From the NCBI GenBank assembly GCA_026008535.1, contig BRKX01000004.1, forward strand, positions 8,643,501 through 8,707,500: a stretch of 64,000 nt of DNA, given 5' to 3'. This stretch comes from Perilla frutescens. Taxonomy: Eukaryota; Streptophyta; Magnoliopsida; Lamiales; Lamiaceae. Numbering within the stretch: position 1 is the stretch's first letter; every line of letters starts with the position of its first letter. The notes beneath the pieces are model-generated. The model saw only the letters and a list, made by a program, of their open reading frames with translations, was not told the DNA's origin and searched no databases. The position numbers and the translations under genes were made by a program. Of this stretch, positions 11,822-23,002 are shown piece after piece.

Positions 11822-11985
11822 CAGACGGATGTCTGTCCAAATATATAAAGTAAAGAGATGCCAGACTTTCGTCTGTCGTGAAAGCAATATAAAGCCAAGC
11901 TTTCGCCTTGACATGGAAAGTAATGTAAAGCGAGGCTTGTGCCTGTCTGAATAAGGAAAGTAAATATATGCCAGGCTTTTGCCTA
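11822..11985. repeat. Five short hairpins in B LTR
   Basis: Five evenly sized inverted repeats, each a 4-5 bp stem with a 4-base loop: CAGAC-GGAT-GTCTG (11822-11835), CAGAC-TTTC-GTCTG (11862-11875), CAAGC-TTTC-GCCTTG (11896-11910, imperfect), AGGC-TTGT-GCCT (11933-11944) and AGGC-TTTT-GCCT (11973-11984). The stem changes from AGAC/GTCT to AGGC/GCCT on both sides. Two of them are also present in the third LTR (42660-42715) as CAGGC-loop-GCCTG. Confidence 0.8.
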
Positions 11986-12004
11986 TCAGGAACGAAAAGT
12001 AAAC

Positions 12005-12120
12005 GGGATTCGGAGAACCGAACACTCCGTAATAGTAAAGAAAATGGGATTCGGAGAACCGAACACTTCATAACAATAAAGAAATCGGGATTCGGAGAAC
12101 CGAACACTCCGTAACAATAA
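12005..12120. repeat. Three 41-bp tandem repeats in B LTR
   Basis: The motif GGGATTCGGAGAACCGAACA starts at 12005, 12046 and 12087, a 41-base period. Each unit contains the perfect small hairpin TTCGG-AGAA-CCGAA. The third LTR keeps three copies in the same place (about 42732-42840) with weaker stems. Confidence 0.9.
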
Positions 12121-13228
12121 TCAGAGTAAGCTGAAAAGAACGTAGTGCGTTAATTCAGACTCAAAAGGAAGCACGTTCTCAGTTAGACTCCGTACGTAAA
12201 ATAAATGTATATATCAAATGATAGCCCTTCAGCCTTAGCACAGCCGTCCACCATCCCGCAGCTCATCCTGAAAATATTTGAAAAGATTTTGGGAGTGAGT
12301 ACTAATGCACTTAGTGGGTACTTTTGAGAAAAACCTTCATTTTCTTTTTATAAAACAGAATATCCAATTATATTTTAAGCATATCATGGAAAGCTTTCAA
12401 AACAGAAAATTTGTGAATTCCATGTATACAAAATCATTTTAGTTCTATCATTGCGCGCCACTCTCCCCTAGAACACTTACGGTGAGTCGGTTCGTGTACA
12501 CAACCCAGCTGCTTAAGGTTGGACACTGCCCTGTTTGCTTGGGGCTCGATATCGCGAACCATTGTAGTTTCATCACCAAAAATAGTAGTAAGACTTACAT
12601 GAGTTAGGAGAGTACATCAAATACAGTCATGAGTTGGATATTCAATCACATTCATTTTATAAATATCAGGGTTTAATAACCCGAAATATATTTTTATATA
12701 ATAAAAACCCACCTGGCAATCAGATCTGGAACAACTAGATCTAGATTCTGATTCTGGTCTCAACTAGAAGTCTTCTTCTTCTGCGTCTACAAGATTATCC
12801 GGCAACTTAGTTTCGATGAACGACTACCATTAGGTCAAAATCTGACATTTCTTAGCTATGAAGTAAATATTAAAATATCTACTATCATAATACGCAGCAC
12901 CCGGCTCATCAACATATTTTGACTCTGAAGGGAACTTAACTCAGGGCATTTTTATAAAAAAAAAACTCTTTTGGAAGTTTTGACATACGGGGTGGTCAAA
13001 CCCGTATCCTAAAATTAACTCGGTACAAATAAATTCATACCGCAAGATCTGCCCATTGAAAAATATGAAACTTTAAATAAAAATACTATATTTTGACAAG
13101 GAACAGCTTTTGAGCTTAAAAATACGATAGGGCTATCCACGAAAGATAGATCTGAAAAAGACTACAATTTAATAATCGGATACCCAAAATATACGCTAAA
13201 TTAAAAAGTGACAGCATGGAAAATGTAT

Positions 13229-13233
13229 ATAAA
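13229..13233. repeat. Target site duplication of element A (left)
   Basis: ATAAA, repeated at 22302-22306 directly after the element. The uninterrupted site is visible in the third B LTR near 43960. Confidence 0.9.
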
Positions 13234-14929
13234 TGTAACAGCCCGGTCCCGAGATAGGGATTTACAAGTGGGGACAAGGTGTTATTAAGAGATTAATGAA
13301 TAAAGATGGGGGATTTACCAAGAAGATTAAGAATTAAGACGTGCCTTAGAAGTTATATGGTGATGCTCGGGTTTACTTGGGTTGAAAGAAAACATGCTTA
13401 AGCGGAATGAAACGGTTCATTAATCAGATACCAACTTGTTAGGCTTCTTTGCAGGTGAACGGAGATCATACTCCAAAAACAGAGATAAACATAATATGCA
13501 TCTTGTAGGAATTAAATCGTTTCTGAGGGGATTATTCATAGAGTCTTGCTAAACATAATAGGACTTAAACAGAATTGAAAGGAGTGTATCAGAGTAGCGA
13601 ATCACAAAGTGGGATTTCATTGAAACATTAGATAATAGCAAAATAGTCTTGGCAGCCAACCCACATTCACAGCCACTAGCATCCTCAGCATCTCAACCTG
13701 AAAACATTTGAAAAGAGGGGGCATGAGTACTAATGTACTCAGTAGGTTTTAATGAAAATGCTTTAATAACTTTTAAGATATCCAATGATTAACAGACGGT
13801 ATACGGAGAGCAAAACGCAAAAGCCCTATCCGTATCCGTAAAACCTTTTCTTTTCTTTTGGGCCCAACTTGGCTCAAACCTGTCGTCAACTATACCCTTA
13901 GGCATGCCATAGGATAGAAGAGGGGTTATCTCAAATATCCGAACGTGTTTGCGAGGGAAAAACCCCACAGTGACTACCTTAATAGTTCTGAGCTCAAGTC
14001 CTGCTTAAGTGGATGCTAGGTTCCATCTCTTGCTATTCTTGCTAACATTACCAAGCTTAGAACAATGTCTAATGCTAATACCTTATTACTACATGATCTC
14101 GGCCTACAAAGGGTTAAAGCTACCCTAACGAGGCAATCCTTAATCCTTAGCTATACAAGCTTTAACAAAGCATAAACATTCAAATACGAGGAAATGAATG
14201 CGGATAAACATCGACTGCGAGTAAAGCAATTCTAACATTTCATGCTAGCATAGATTGTAAATAACAATTCTAGCATATCTAGACATACTTGAGAGCTCAC
14301 TTAACTTATACTAATCTTCTAACTCAAATAACAATTCAACGTAATCATGCATATAACTTCATTTATTCATTTCCTTTCCTTGTACAGAGATCAAACAGGT
14401 TGAGCAAAATACTTTATTGGATATCTCATTTGCCCTAACATGCTTCTAGAGCTTATTAGCTCAAACTTTAGATGAGTATAGATTTACCCACCTTGATTAC
14501 GGAATGGAAGACGAGGCAACGAGCTGGTGGTCTTCCTTAGTATTTCTCCGAGGCTCGATTCCTCCTACAAAAGTCGAATTGTCAACTTAGAAGCCTTCTT
14601 CGAAGATTTCTAATAATATGATATTAAGTAACACCCAACTAATATTCCCTTAGCTAGGACTTAACATGGATAACACGACTTTGACTTAATAAAGGGATCG
14701 AGAATGGTTTAATTTATTTAAGAAAACTCTGGACTCGATCTCTAAATTTTTGACGGAAAATAACTAAATATCTTACTTGAAATTAGTTTGAATACCTTAC
14801 TATAATTTAAACTTGAACATGGCTTAAACGTATCATAATTTAAAAGACTCGAAAAGATCGGAAAGACGGGGTACGGGAATAGCCGGAAAGGACGGAAAAC
14901 AAAACAACAAAACAACACGGAAAGGGAAG

Positions 14930-15110
14930 GGGGGGCGCCGCGGGGCTACCTTTCCCCGGCAGGCCACCAGCCACCGCGGGGCTTCCAGCCGCGGCGGGCT
15001 CCCCTGCTCCGGCGGGCTCGGCGCGGCCGTGGGGGGTGTGGCGCGGCGGCGCTCACCCCCCCCCCCCCCCCGCGAGGCTCTCTCTCTCCCTCTTTTCTCT
15101 CTCTCATCAT
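14930..15110. other. GC-rich island with 16-base C run in LTR A
   Basis: A strikingly GC-rich stretch (CGCCGCGG, GGCGCGGCC and similar) in AT-rich surroundings, with a homopolymer of 16 C at 15056-15071 followed by CT repeats. On the minus strand it would be a G-rich, structured stretch of the transcript. It is absent from the truncated right LTR. Possibly a captured sequence; origin unknown. Confidence 0.7.
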
Positions 15111-15139
15111 CTGGGTTTCTTTCAACGTGTTCTTCAACT

Positions 15140-15180
15140 GTTCTTCGTGTTCGTTAATTTCTTCGATGAACACGAAGAAC
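15140..15180. repeat. 13-bp perfect inverted repeat
   Basis: GTTCTTCGTGTTC (15140-15152) and GAACACGAAGAAC (15168-15180) are perfect complements separated by 15 bases, so the transcript would form a stable hairpin. Confidence 0.9.
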
Positions 15181-15822
15181 ACGAAGAACAATTTAACCCG
15201 AAATTTCTTTATAAAAATACCGTAATCGATTTTCAACGTGCAACAACATGCTTTTAATTTAAAAAATAATTTTGGCATTATAACGGCACAAACACGAAAA
15301 TCCTCCGAAATAAATAAATATGACTTGAACGGAATTTAACGGAATAACGGAGTTAATCTTCTAGAATAATAATAACGGAAATAAGACGAGAAATATAACG
15401 TAAGCGTTATTATTTTGGAACTTCAATATGAATCGAAATACTACTTTAGACGAACAATAATGAAGAACGCGAAGAACATAAAGAATGAAAAGTAAGTACG
15501 GAATTTAAAAGATGAAAAAGAAATAGGATCGAGATCGACGAACAAGAATGGACGGGGTTAGGTGCGTCGAAGGAATGTGGCTAGCTCGGCATCTCGTCGA
15601 GTCGCAACAGCGGCAGAGCCGCCTGCTACGATTTCAACGGCGCCCCTAGCACATTCCCTCCCCGCATCCTTTCCACGCCACTCCGCTCTTCGTCTTGAAG
15701 AACACTCACGAAGAACAATTTTTACTTCGACAGAACCTTCTCGGCTTTCAAAGCTTTTCACCCTCTCGATTTAGAAGTGAAGTGGTTGTGAAATGAGCAA
15801 GAATTTACTAAAGGGATGGTCC

Positions 15823-15834
15823 CCTATATATAGG
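15823..15834 (-). promoter_or_regulatory. TATA box, left LTR A
   Basis: Minus strand CCTATATATAGGGG, conserved in the right LTR at 21584-21594. It marks the likely minus-strand promoter. Confidence 0.55.
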
Positions 15835-16540
15835 AAAAGCTTTGGCTTCCCTTGGAAGCCATTGCTGTGCAGGAATACTGCAAAAGTTACCCCGGATTCG
15901 GTTAAAAGTTGCTTTATTCGATGTCGAGGTCCAAATGACTTTAGACACGAAATCTAAAAATACCAGGAGACTCGTTGGCTCGAATACTAGTGAACCAACT
16001 TGTTTCGTAAAGAAGACGGGGTCGTCTAAAGAGAGACGAGCAAAGATTCCCCTTTTGGAATTTACTTTTACTATTCACTCAGACTGACAGATTTGGCTCC
16101 CGAGCGTTCGATTGACCTCAGAATGTCAATCCGTGAATGCCAACGGAATCCTTGAGTCATTTCCCATAAGAAGGGCCTGACAGAGCTGGACTTGGATTAA
16201 CGAGGAGGATTTCGTAAATTTCTCAAAACACGAACGCACGCAAAAGTTACTATTCATTCTTCTTTAAAATGCGATTTTCATCACCGGGAACTCGAATGGC
16301 TTCAGAATTAAAATCCGAAAATATTGGCACACTCCTTGAGTTAAAACCTTTATAACGAGACCACAGATGGTCATAAAATAGTTAATATCACATTTCTCAA
16401 AAAGACGATTTCTATGAAAACTGACTCCAAAAGTCGTGACTGACATCCAATCTTAACTAACCTTAATTAGATTCCTTCTTTAGCTAATTAATTATTATTA
16501 ACAATTCTCTAAACCTAATTCAGAAATCTGGGGTATTACA

Positions 16541-16553
16541 TCCTACCCTCCTT
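16541..16553 (-). other. Polypurine tract of element A
   Basis: Minus strand AAGGAGGGTAGGA directly before the TGTAATACCCC start of the 3' LTR. Confidence 0.8.
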
Positions 16554-16578
16554 AAATAAAATTTCGTCCCCAAATTTA

Positions 16579-19500
16579 CTAACCATGATGAGCGATATCA
16601 GGGTACTTCTTGAGCAACTCGGATTCAAGCTCCCAGGTTGCTTCCTCTGAACCATGGTGGTTCCAGATTACTTTCACAAGATCGATCTCCTTATTTCTCA
16701 GCTTCTGAATTTTTCGATCCACAATGGCTTGAGGTTTTTCTTCATAGGCCAAGTCCTCATTCAGGACTATCTCTTCCTTGCTAATCACGTGTCTTGGATC
16801 CAACACGTATTTCTGTAACATCGAGACATGAAAGACATCATGCACGTTACTCAGGTTGGGTGGTAAGGCCAACCTGTAGGCTACTTCATTCACCTTTTCT
16901 AAGATCTCAAAAGGTCCAATAAATCTGGGCCTTAATTTGCTTCGTTTGCCAAAACGAATTATTCCTTTTGATGGAGACACCTTCAAAAATACTTTATCTC
17001 CAATGTCGAAACTGGGCCTTGTCCTCCTCTCATCTGCGTAAGCCTTCTGCCTATCTTGAGCTTCCTTGATGCATTGACGAATGAGCTCGATTTTCTGGAC
17101 GGCCTCCTGGACCATCTCGGGTCCAAGTATCCTTTTCTCTCCGACCTCGTCCCAATATAGGGGCGATCTACACTTCTTTCCATAAAGGGCTTCATAAGGG
17201 GCCATACCGATCGATGTTTGAGGATGGAATGCTGTGCTAAAGTTGAGCTTTGATCCCATTGCATCTTGTAGGCTCCTCCAGAATCTTGATGTAAATCTTG
17301 AATCACGGTCCGATGTGATCGAGACCGGCACTCCGTGCAAACGCACAACTTTCTTAACATACAATTGGGCTAGTTGATCTAGCCCGTCCATCATCCTAAC
17401 AGCAACAAAATGTGCCGATTTAGATAATCGATCAACGATTACCCAAATAGCGGTATTTCCCCGCTTGGACCTTGGCAATCCTACGACAAAGTCCATGTTG
17501 ATGTGATCCCACTTCCATTCAGGAATTTCTAGGGGTTGAAGCAAACCAGAAGGTTGTTGATGCAAAGCTTTCACTTGTTGACAACTCAGACACCTTTCCA
17601 CGAAGGCGGCTATTTTCCTTTTCATGTTATTCCACCACAAGTTCCTTTTGAGGTCTTGGTACATCTTGGTGCTTCCGGGATGTGTTGTATATGGCATATC
17701 ATGTGCTTCGCATATGATTTCCTCCTTCAGTTCTCCCTTGCTAGGCACACAAAGCCTTCCTTTGAACAATAGTGCGTTGTCGGCGGCTTCCGCGAATTCT
17801 TGAGAGTTATCAGTTCGCGCTTCAGCCCTTTTCTTTTCGAGAAACTCGTCTCCTCTCTGGGCTTCAATTATCCTTTGCCTTAGGTCGGGCTGAGCGACTG
17901 TCGTGGCAATTTGAGCTTGAATGGTCTCGGGTGGTGTTAGCACATCGATCTTTAACTTCTCGAACTCCTTGCGAAGATCTTCCTGAGCTGAAACGAGTCC
18001 TAACTCTGCCTTCTCTTTTCTACTTAGGGCATCTGCTACTACATTTGCTTTCCCTGGGTAGTAGTGGATCGTACAATCATAGTCTTTTATGAGTTCTAGC
18101 CATCTTCTTTGTCTCATGTTAAGATCTTTTTGCTCGAAGAAATACTTCAAACTTTTGTGATCTGAGAAGATCTCACACTTAGCTCCGTAGAGGTAGTGCC
18201 TCCAGATCTTCAGCGCATGAACGACCACTGCTAGTTCTAAGTCATGCGTCGGGTAGTTTTGTTCGTGATTCTTAAGCTGTCTAGAAGCATAAGCAATCAC
18301 CTTTTCTCTCTGGATTAGTATGCATCCTAATCCTTTACTTGATGCGTCTGCGTAAACCATGAAATCTTCACTCCCTTCTGGGATGGCTAAAACGGGGGCT
18401 GTGGTTAGCATCCTCTTCAAAGTTTGAAAACTTTCCTCACATTCGGGCGTCCATTTGCACTTGGAATCCTTCTGTAACAATCGCGTCATAGGCTTGGATA
18501 TAGTCGAGAATCCTTCAATGAATCTGCGATAGTATCCAGCGAGTCCTAGAAAACTTCTTATCTCGTTCACACTTCTTGGAGACTTCCAGTTGCTTACAGC
18601 TTCAATCTTGGCTGGATCCACCTTAATTCCTTCTACCGAGACTATATGACCTAGAAACGTTACTTCTTTGAGCCAAAACTCACATTTGCTGAACTTAGCA
18701 TAAAGCTTTTCTCTTCTTAAGGTTTCCAGCACCACTCTTAGGTGTTCCTGATATTCTTCTTCATCCTTGGAATAGATGAGAATATCATCTATGAAAACTA
18801 GAACAAACTTATCAAGGTACGGGTGAAAAACCCGGTTCATTAAATCCATGAACACTGCTGGGGCGTTGGTTAATCCGAATGGCATTACCACAAACTCGTA
18901 GTGCCCATAGCGAGTTCTAAAAGCGGTCTTAGGGATATCCTCCTTTCGGATCTTCAGCTGATGGTACCCAGATCTTAAGTCTATCTTGGAGAAGACACTT
19001 GCCCCTTTGAGTTGATCGAAGAGATCGTCTATTCTTGGGAGAGGGTATCGATTCTTGATGGTTAGCTTATTAAGATCTCTATAATCGATGCACATTCTCA
19101 ATGTGCCATCCTTTTTCTTTACGAACAAGATTGGAGCTCCCCAAGGCGACACACTAGGTTGGATAAAACCTAGGTCTAGTAACTCTTGCAGTTGAACTTT
19201 GAGTTCTTGCAATTCCTTAGGCGCCATTCTGTAGGGGGCTCTTGAAACTGGGGCAGCTCCTGGTTCTAACTTGATAGCGAACTCCACCTGCTGGTCTGGA
19301 GGTAGTCCTGGCAGCTCCTTTGGAAATACGTCGGGGTATTCTCTTACGACTGGAACGTCTTCGACAGAAAACTCTCCTTCCTCTTTCCTTATTAAGTTAA
19401 CTAAAAATGCTTGGCAGTTGTTCTTCCTTATCATCTTGGTGGCCTTTAGGGCGGATATCACTGGGATTTTGGTTCCCAGCCTTGATCCGTAGATTTTCAC

Positions 19501-20034
19501 TTCGGGTTTTCTGGGTGGTCGAAACGTTACTTCCCTCTCGGGGCAGCTTATGGAAGCATTAGCTGATGCTAACCAATCTATTCCTAGGATTATGTCGAAG
19601 TCCTGAATCTTTATCACATAAAGATTTGACTTAAAGTTTTCCCCTTCTATGTTCAATTCTAGGTTAGAGCAGACCTTCCTAGACATCATTTTCTATCCAG
19701 AGGGAATACTTATTTCAAGAGCATTCTCAGCATTCTCAGGTTCGATCTTCAGTTTCTTACAAACAGACTCAGCTATAAACGAATGTGATGCTCCTGTATC
19801 AAAGAGAGCTAAAACTGGCGTTCCGAGGAGGGTAATCATACCTGCTAGATTACCTGGGGCCTTAGTAGCTTGCTGTTGATTGAGAGCATAAGTACGAGCT
19901 GGCTGAGGTGGCCTTTGTCCTTGATTGGACCTTTGATCTCGTCCTTGGTTCGGTCTCGGGTTCAGTCCCGGCCTTTGACCCTGAGGTCCTCCTTGCTGCA
20001 GCCTTGGCTGGTTTCTAGGAAGTTGCTGAAGTGG
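16579..20034 (-). pseudogene. pol: Element A pol with chromodomain (integrase damaged)
   Basis: Minus-strand polyprotein. The protease DTGAS motif is near 19785-19800, before a TAG just upstream of the long open frame, which runs unbroken for 1036 codons from 19689. Reverse transcriptase has its FIDD active site at 18784-18795 (about residue 299), followed by RNase H (YADASSKG, DHKSLKY). Integrase has an HHCC zinc region (HDMPYTTHPG to CLSCQQ) and the first two catalytic aspartates. The text jumps from HPQT to SIGMAPYEAL at 17214/17215, so about 45 residues including the catalytic glutamate are missing, in frame. The last 60 residues form a chromodomain (EEATWELES), which in this lineage binds modified histone H3 and directs insertion into heterochromatin. 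Without the glutamate, integration activity should be lost. Confidence 0.92.
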
Positions 20035-20934
20035 TTACGGGTACATGGGTTGTTGTGGTGTTTGGAATCGTTGGTTGTTTCCTTTAGGACACTCTCTCTT
20101 GAAGTGCCCCTCCTCACCACAGTTGTAGCACCCAGTTAGATTTGCTCGACAGACTCCAGGATGCATTCTTTCGCATTTTTGACACGGCTTAAAACTAGGG
20201 GCATTGCTAAGTTGATTTCGAGGCACCCCTGACTCTCAGTTTTGTCAGTGGGGTTTCTTTCTTCTGTCATCCCTTCTTCCTCATTCCCACTTCCTTTTCC
20301 CCTTCGGATCATTAGACGACTGAGTGGGTTGAATCTTCTGAGTAAAGATGGCCTCTATGCTCAAGGCTTTGGCTAAGGTTCGGGCATAAGACATGTCTTC
20401 TTGCCCAGTGAGGGCTATGCCAATCTCGGATCTGAGTCCTTTCTTGAACTTGCGTGCTTTCTTCCCATCTGTGTCCACTAGATGTGGAGCATGCCTTGAC
20501 AACTGGTTGAATTCTCTATCGTACTCCGACACTGTCTTATTCCTTTGCTTTAGATTCCAGAACTCCATCTCTTTTGCCTCTCGGTAACAATCCGGGATAT
20601 ACTTCTGATACAGATCGTGCTTGAAATCTTCCCAACTATAGTCTTCCCATTGATCTGGAGTTATGGTCCTTCGAACGGACTCCCACCAGTAGTCCGCATC
20701 CTCCGTTAGCATGAAAAGAGCGCAACTTAGTTTCTCTCATTCAGAGCAAGCTATGAAATCGAAGATTCGTTCTAAGGAGCGAACCCATTTTTCGGCATCC
20801 ATTGGATCTCCTAAACCATTAAACGATGGAGGGTTGTGTTTGAGAAACACACTTTCGGCTTTTGGACCAAGGTTTGGGGCTTGCTCAGGTTCGTTCTCGT
20901 CCTCATTATCGGCTTGATGTCTTCGAGGTGGCAT
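20035..20934 (-). pseudogene. gag: Element A gag (broken by stops)
   Basis: Starts MPPRRHQADNEDENEPEQ at 20934. The retrotransposon gag core includes YWWESVRR and a SWEDFKHDLYQKY segment (20712-20600), then a zinc knuckle CYNCGEEGHFKREC near 20090-20132. The fragments lie in one frame or adjoining segments, separated by stops at about 20737 (TGA), 20281 (TGA), about 20242, about 20233 and 20035 (TAA). Gag ATG is only about 57 bases from the truncated 5' LTR, with no recognisable primer binding site between them, so the leader has been deleted. Gag normally forms the particle; here no full protein can be made. Confidence 0.85.
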
Positions 20935-20990
20935 TCTAAAGAACTAGATATTAGCGAGGTTTGATTAAATTTACACAAAGCAAGAATGCC

Positions 20991-22301
20991 TTTTAACGTG
21001 CAACAACATGCTTTTAATTTAAAAAATAATTTTGGCATTATAACGGCACAAACACGAAAATCCTCCAAAATAAATAAATATGACTTGAACGGAATTTAAC
21101 GGAATAACAGAGTTAATCTTCTAGAATAATAATAACGGAAATAAGACGAGAAATATAACGTAAGCGTTATTATTTTGGAACTTCAATATGAATCGAAATA
21201 CTACTTTAGACGAACAATAATGAAGAACGCGAAGAACATAAAGAACGGAAAGTAAGTACAGAATTTAAAAGACGGAAAAAAATAGGATCGAGATCGACGA
21301 ACAAGAATGGACGAGGTTAGGTGCGTCGAAGGAATGTGGCTAGCTCGGCGTCTCGTCGAGTCACAACGGCGGCAGAGCCGCCTGCTACGATTTTTCAACG
21401 GCGCCCCTAGCACATTCCCTCCCCGTATCTTTTCTACGCCACTCCGCTCGTCGTCTTGAAGAACACTCACGAAGAACGATTTTTACTTCGACAGAACCTT
21501 CTCGGCTTTCAAAGCTTTTCACCCTCTCGATTTAGAAGTGAAGTGGATGTGAAATGAGAAAAAATTTACTAAAGGGGTGGTCCCCTATATATAGGAAAAG
21601 CTTTGGCTTCCCTTGGAAGCCATTGCTGTGCAGGAATACTGCAAAAGTTACCCCGGGTTCGGTTAAAAGCTGCTTTATTCGATGTCGAGGTCCAAATGAC
21701 TTCAGACACGACATCTAAAAATACCAGGAGACTCGTTGGCTCGAATACTAGTGAACCAACTTGTTTTGTGAAGAAGACGGGGTCGTCTGAAGAGAGACGA
21801 GCAAAGATTCCCCTTTTGGAATTTACTTTTACTATTCACTCAGACTGACAGATTTGGCTCCCGAGCGTTCGATTGACCTCAGAATGTCAATCTGTGAATG
21901 CCAACGGAATCCTTGAGTCATTTCCCATAAGAGGGGCCTAACAGAGCTGGACTTGGATTAACAAGGAGGATTTCGTAAATTTCTCAAAACACGAACGCAC
22001 GCAAAAGTTACTATTCATTCTTCTTTAAAATGTGATTTTCATCACCGGGAACTCGAATGGCTTCAGAATTAAAATCCGAAAATATCGGCACACTCCTTGA
22101 GTTAAAACCTTTCTAACGAGACCACAGATGGTCATAAAATAGTTAAAATTACATTTCTCGAAAAGATGATTTCTATGAAAACTGACTCCAAAAGTCGTGA
22201 CTGACATCCAATTTTAACTAACCTTAATTAAATTCCTTCTTTACCTAATTAATTATTATTAACAATTCTCTAAACCTTATTCAGAAATATGGGGTATTAC
22301 A
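20991..22301 (-). repeat. Element A 5' LTR (right, truncated)
   Basis: Matches 15231-16540 closely. It retains U3 and the TATA box but ends abruptly at 20991, lacking the equivalent of 13234-15230. Confidence 0.88.
21584..21594 (-). promoter_or_regulatory. TATA box, right LTR A
   Basis: Minus strand CTATATATAGGGG, the same as in the left LTR. A transcript from here would run into gag despite the deletion. Confidence 0.55.
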
Positions 22302-22306
22302 ATAAA
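22302..22306. repeat. Target site duplication of element A (right)
   Basis: ATAAA, the partner of 13229-13233. Confidence 0.9.
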
Positions 22307-23002
22307 TATACATAGAACATAAAACCCTAAAGACACTTTTTGATCCGATGACACGAAAGAGTAACCGATTTGAAAGGTGGTGGCGACTTTTGGCAGCGGT
22401 CACGATGATTTTCCATCGTGATCGTCCGTTGTGTCATCATTTCAATCACGTATTCGTGATCTACGCATTGACACCTTCAAAATGACTATTTCAGAATTGG
22501 AATAAGAAACTAGAGACGTACCTTCTCTAGAAGTTGCTCGGCGTTTCAATTTTGAAAATAAATGAAAAATAAAACCTTAACCTCCTATTTATAGACGAAA
22601 AATAAATATGATAATAACGAATAAAAAAAAGAGGATAAGGATGGAAAAAGAATAGTATAATTACGAATAGGATAATATTTCGAAAAAGAAATTGGATAAT
22701 GACGGATGTTCCTTAGTTATCCAAATCTATTACCTTTCACCCTAAAATTGTGCCAAGAGTTCCTTTGAACTTGGAATTGAAAAATTCAAAGTTTGGCACG
22801 ATCCTGGGAACGTTTTTTTATCAACCCGAGAAAAATATCAAAACATATTTTTAAAGCAAATTTTGACAAAAATAAATTGAACAGATTTTCCTGGCTACAA
22901 TTTTCCTTTATTTAAGTCCTTTAAGGACCCAACTTATTTCTTAGATTACCATTAGGTAACATATATTGAATAAAACCTTCTAAAATATTTCGGGGTATTA
23001 CA
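22307..23002 (-). mobile_element. B LTR copy 1, right part
   Basis: Continues the B LTR after element A, matching the third LTR from about 43965 to its end at 44670, and closing GGGGTATTACA. A minus-strand TATA box (TATAAATAGG, 22584-22595) marks the promoter and is conserved in the third LTR near 44237-44248. Confidence 0.88.
22584..22595 (-). promoter_or_regulatory. TATA box of B LTR 1
   Basis: Minus strand TATAAATAGGAGG, conserved in B LTR 3. Confidence 0.55.

Larger units (their letters stand above)
11544..13233 (-). mobile_element. B LTR copy 1, left part
   Basis: Starts TGTAATGCCCCGATCC inside the S1 envelope-like gene. It is highly similar to the other B LTRs at 24796 and 42459 and continues after element A at 22307-23002. 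Since the polypurine tract lies to its right, it is the 3' LTR of a minus-strand element. The total uninterrupted length is about 2.4 kb. The segment contains the hairpin string and 41-bp repeats described separately. No protein coding is seen. Confidence 0.85.
13234..16540 (-). repeat. Element A 3' LTR (left, full length)
   Basis: From TGTAACAGCCCGG to GGGGTATTACA, about 3.3 kb. The right-hand 1310 bases (15231-16540) pair with 20991-22301; the rest has no partner in the window. It holds a TATA box, a GC-rich island and a strong 13-bp inverted repeat. No gene is seen: the small open frames are not protein-like. Confidence 0.85.
13234..22301 (-). mobile_element. Ty3/gypsy chromovirus element A, inserted in B LTR
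   Basis: Termini TGTAACAGCCC and GGGGTATTACA are flanked by the 5-bp duplication ATAAA. The third B LTR shows the same site without insertion. Coding is on the minus strand: gag with one zinc knuckle, protease, reverse transcriptase, RNase H, integrase and a C-terminal chromodomain. This is the arrangement of Tekay/Del-type chromoviruses. The left (3') LTR is 3.3 kb but the right (5') LTR is only 1.3 kb, having lost the part equivalent to 13234-15230 together with the primer site. With broken gag and a deleted integrase segment, the element is defective. Comparable LTR parts differ at a few percent of positions by eye. Confidence 0.92.

Noticed and set aside
11822..12120. CRISPR-like spaced repeats
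   Set aside because: Eukaryotic LTR context, no conserved repeat of usual length, no variable spacers and no cas genes; explained as an LTR hairpin array.
14946..15278. 110-codon minus-strand frame over the GC island
   Set aside because: The Gly/Arg/Pro-rich translation comes from a GC-rich stretch and C run; no start context or conservation, and it is absent from the partner LTR.
17536..18092. Plus-strand frames opposite element A pol
   Set aside because: Antisense shadows of a well-supported polyprotein frame.
20935..20990. Primer binding site of element A
   Set aside because: No convincing tRNA complement between the truncated LTR and gag; it appears to be deleted.
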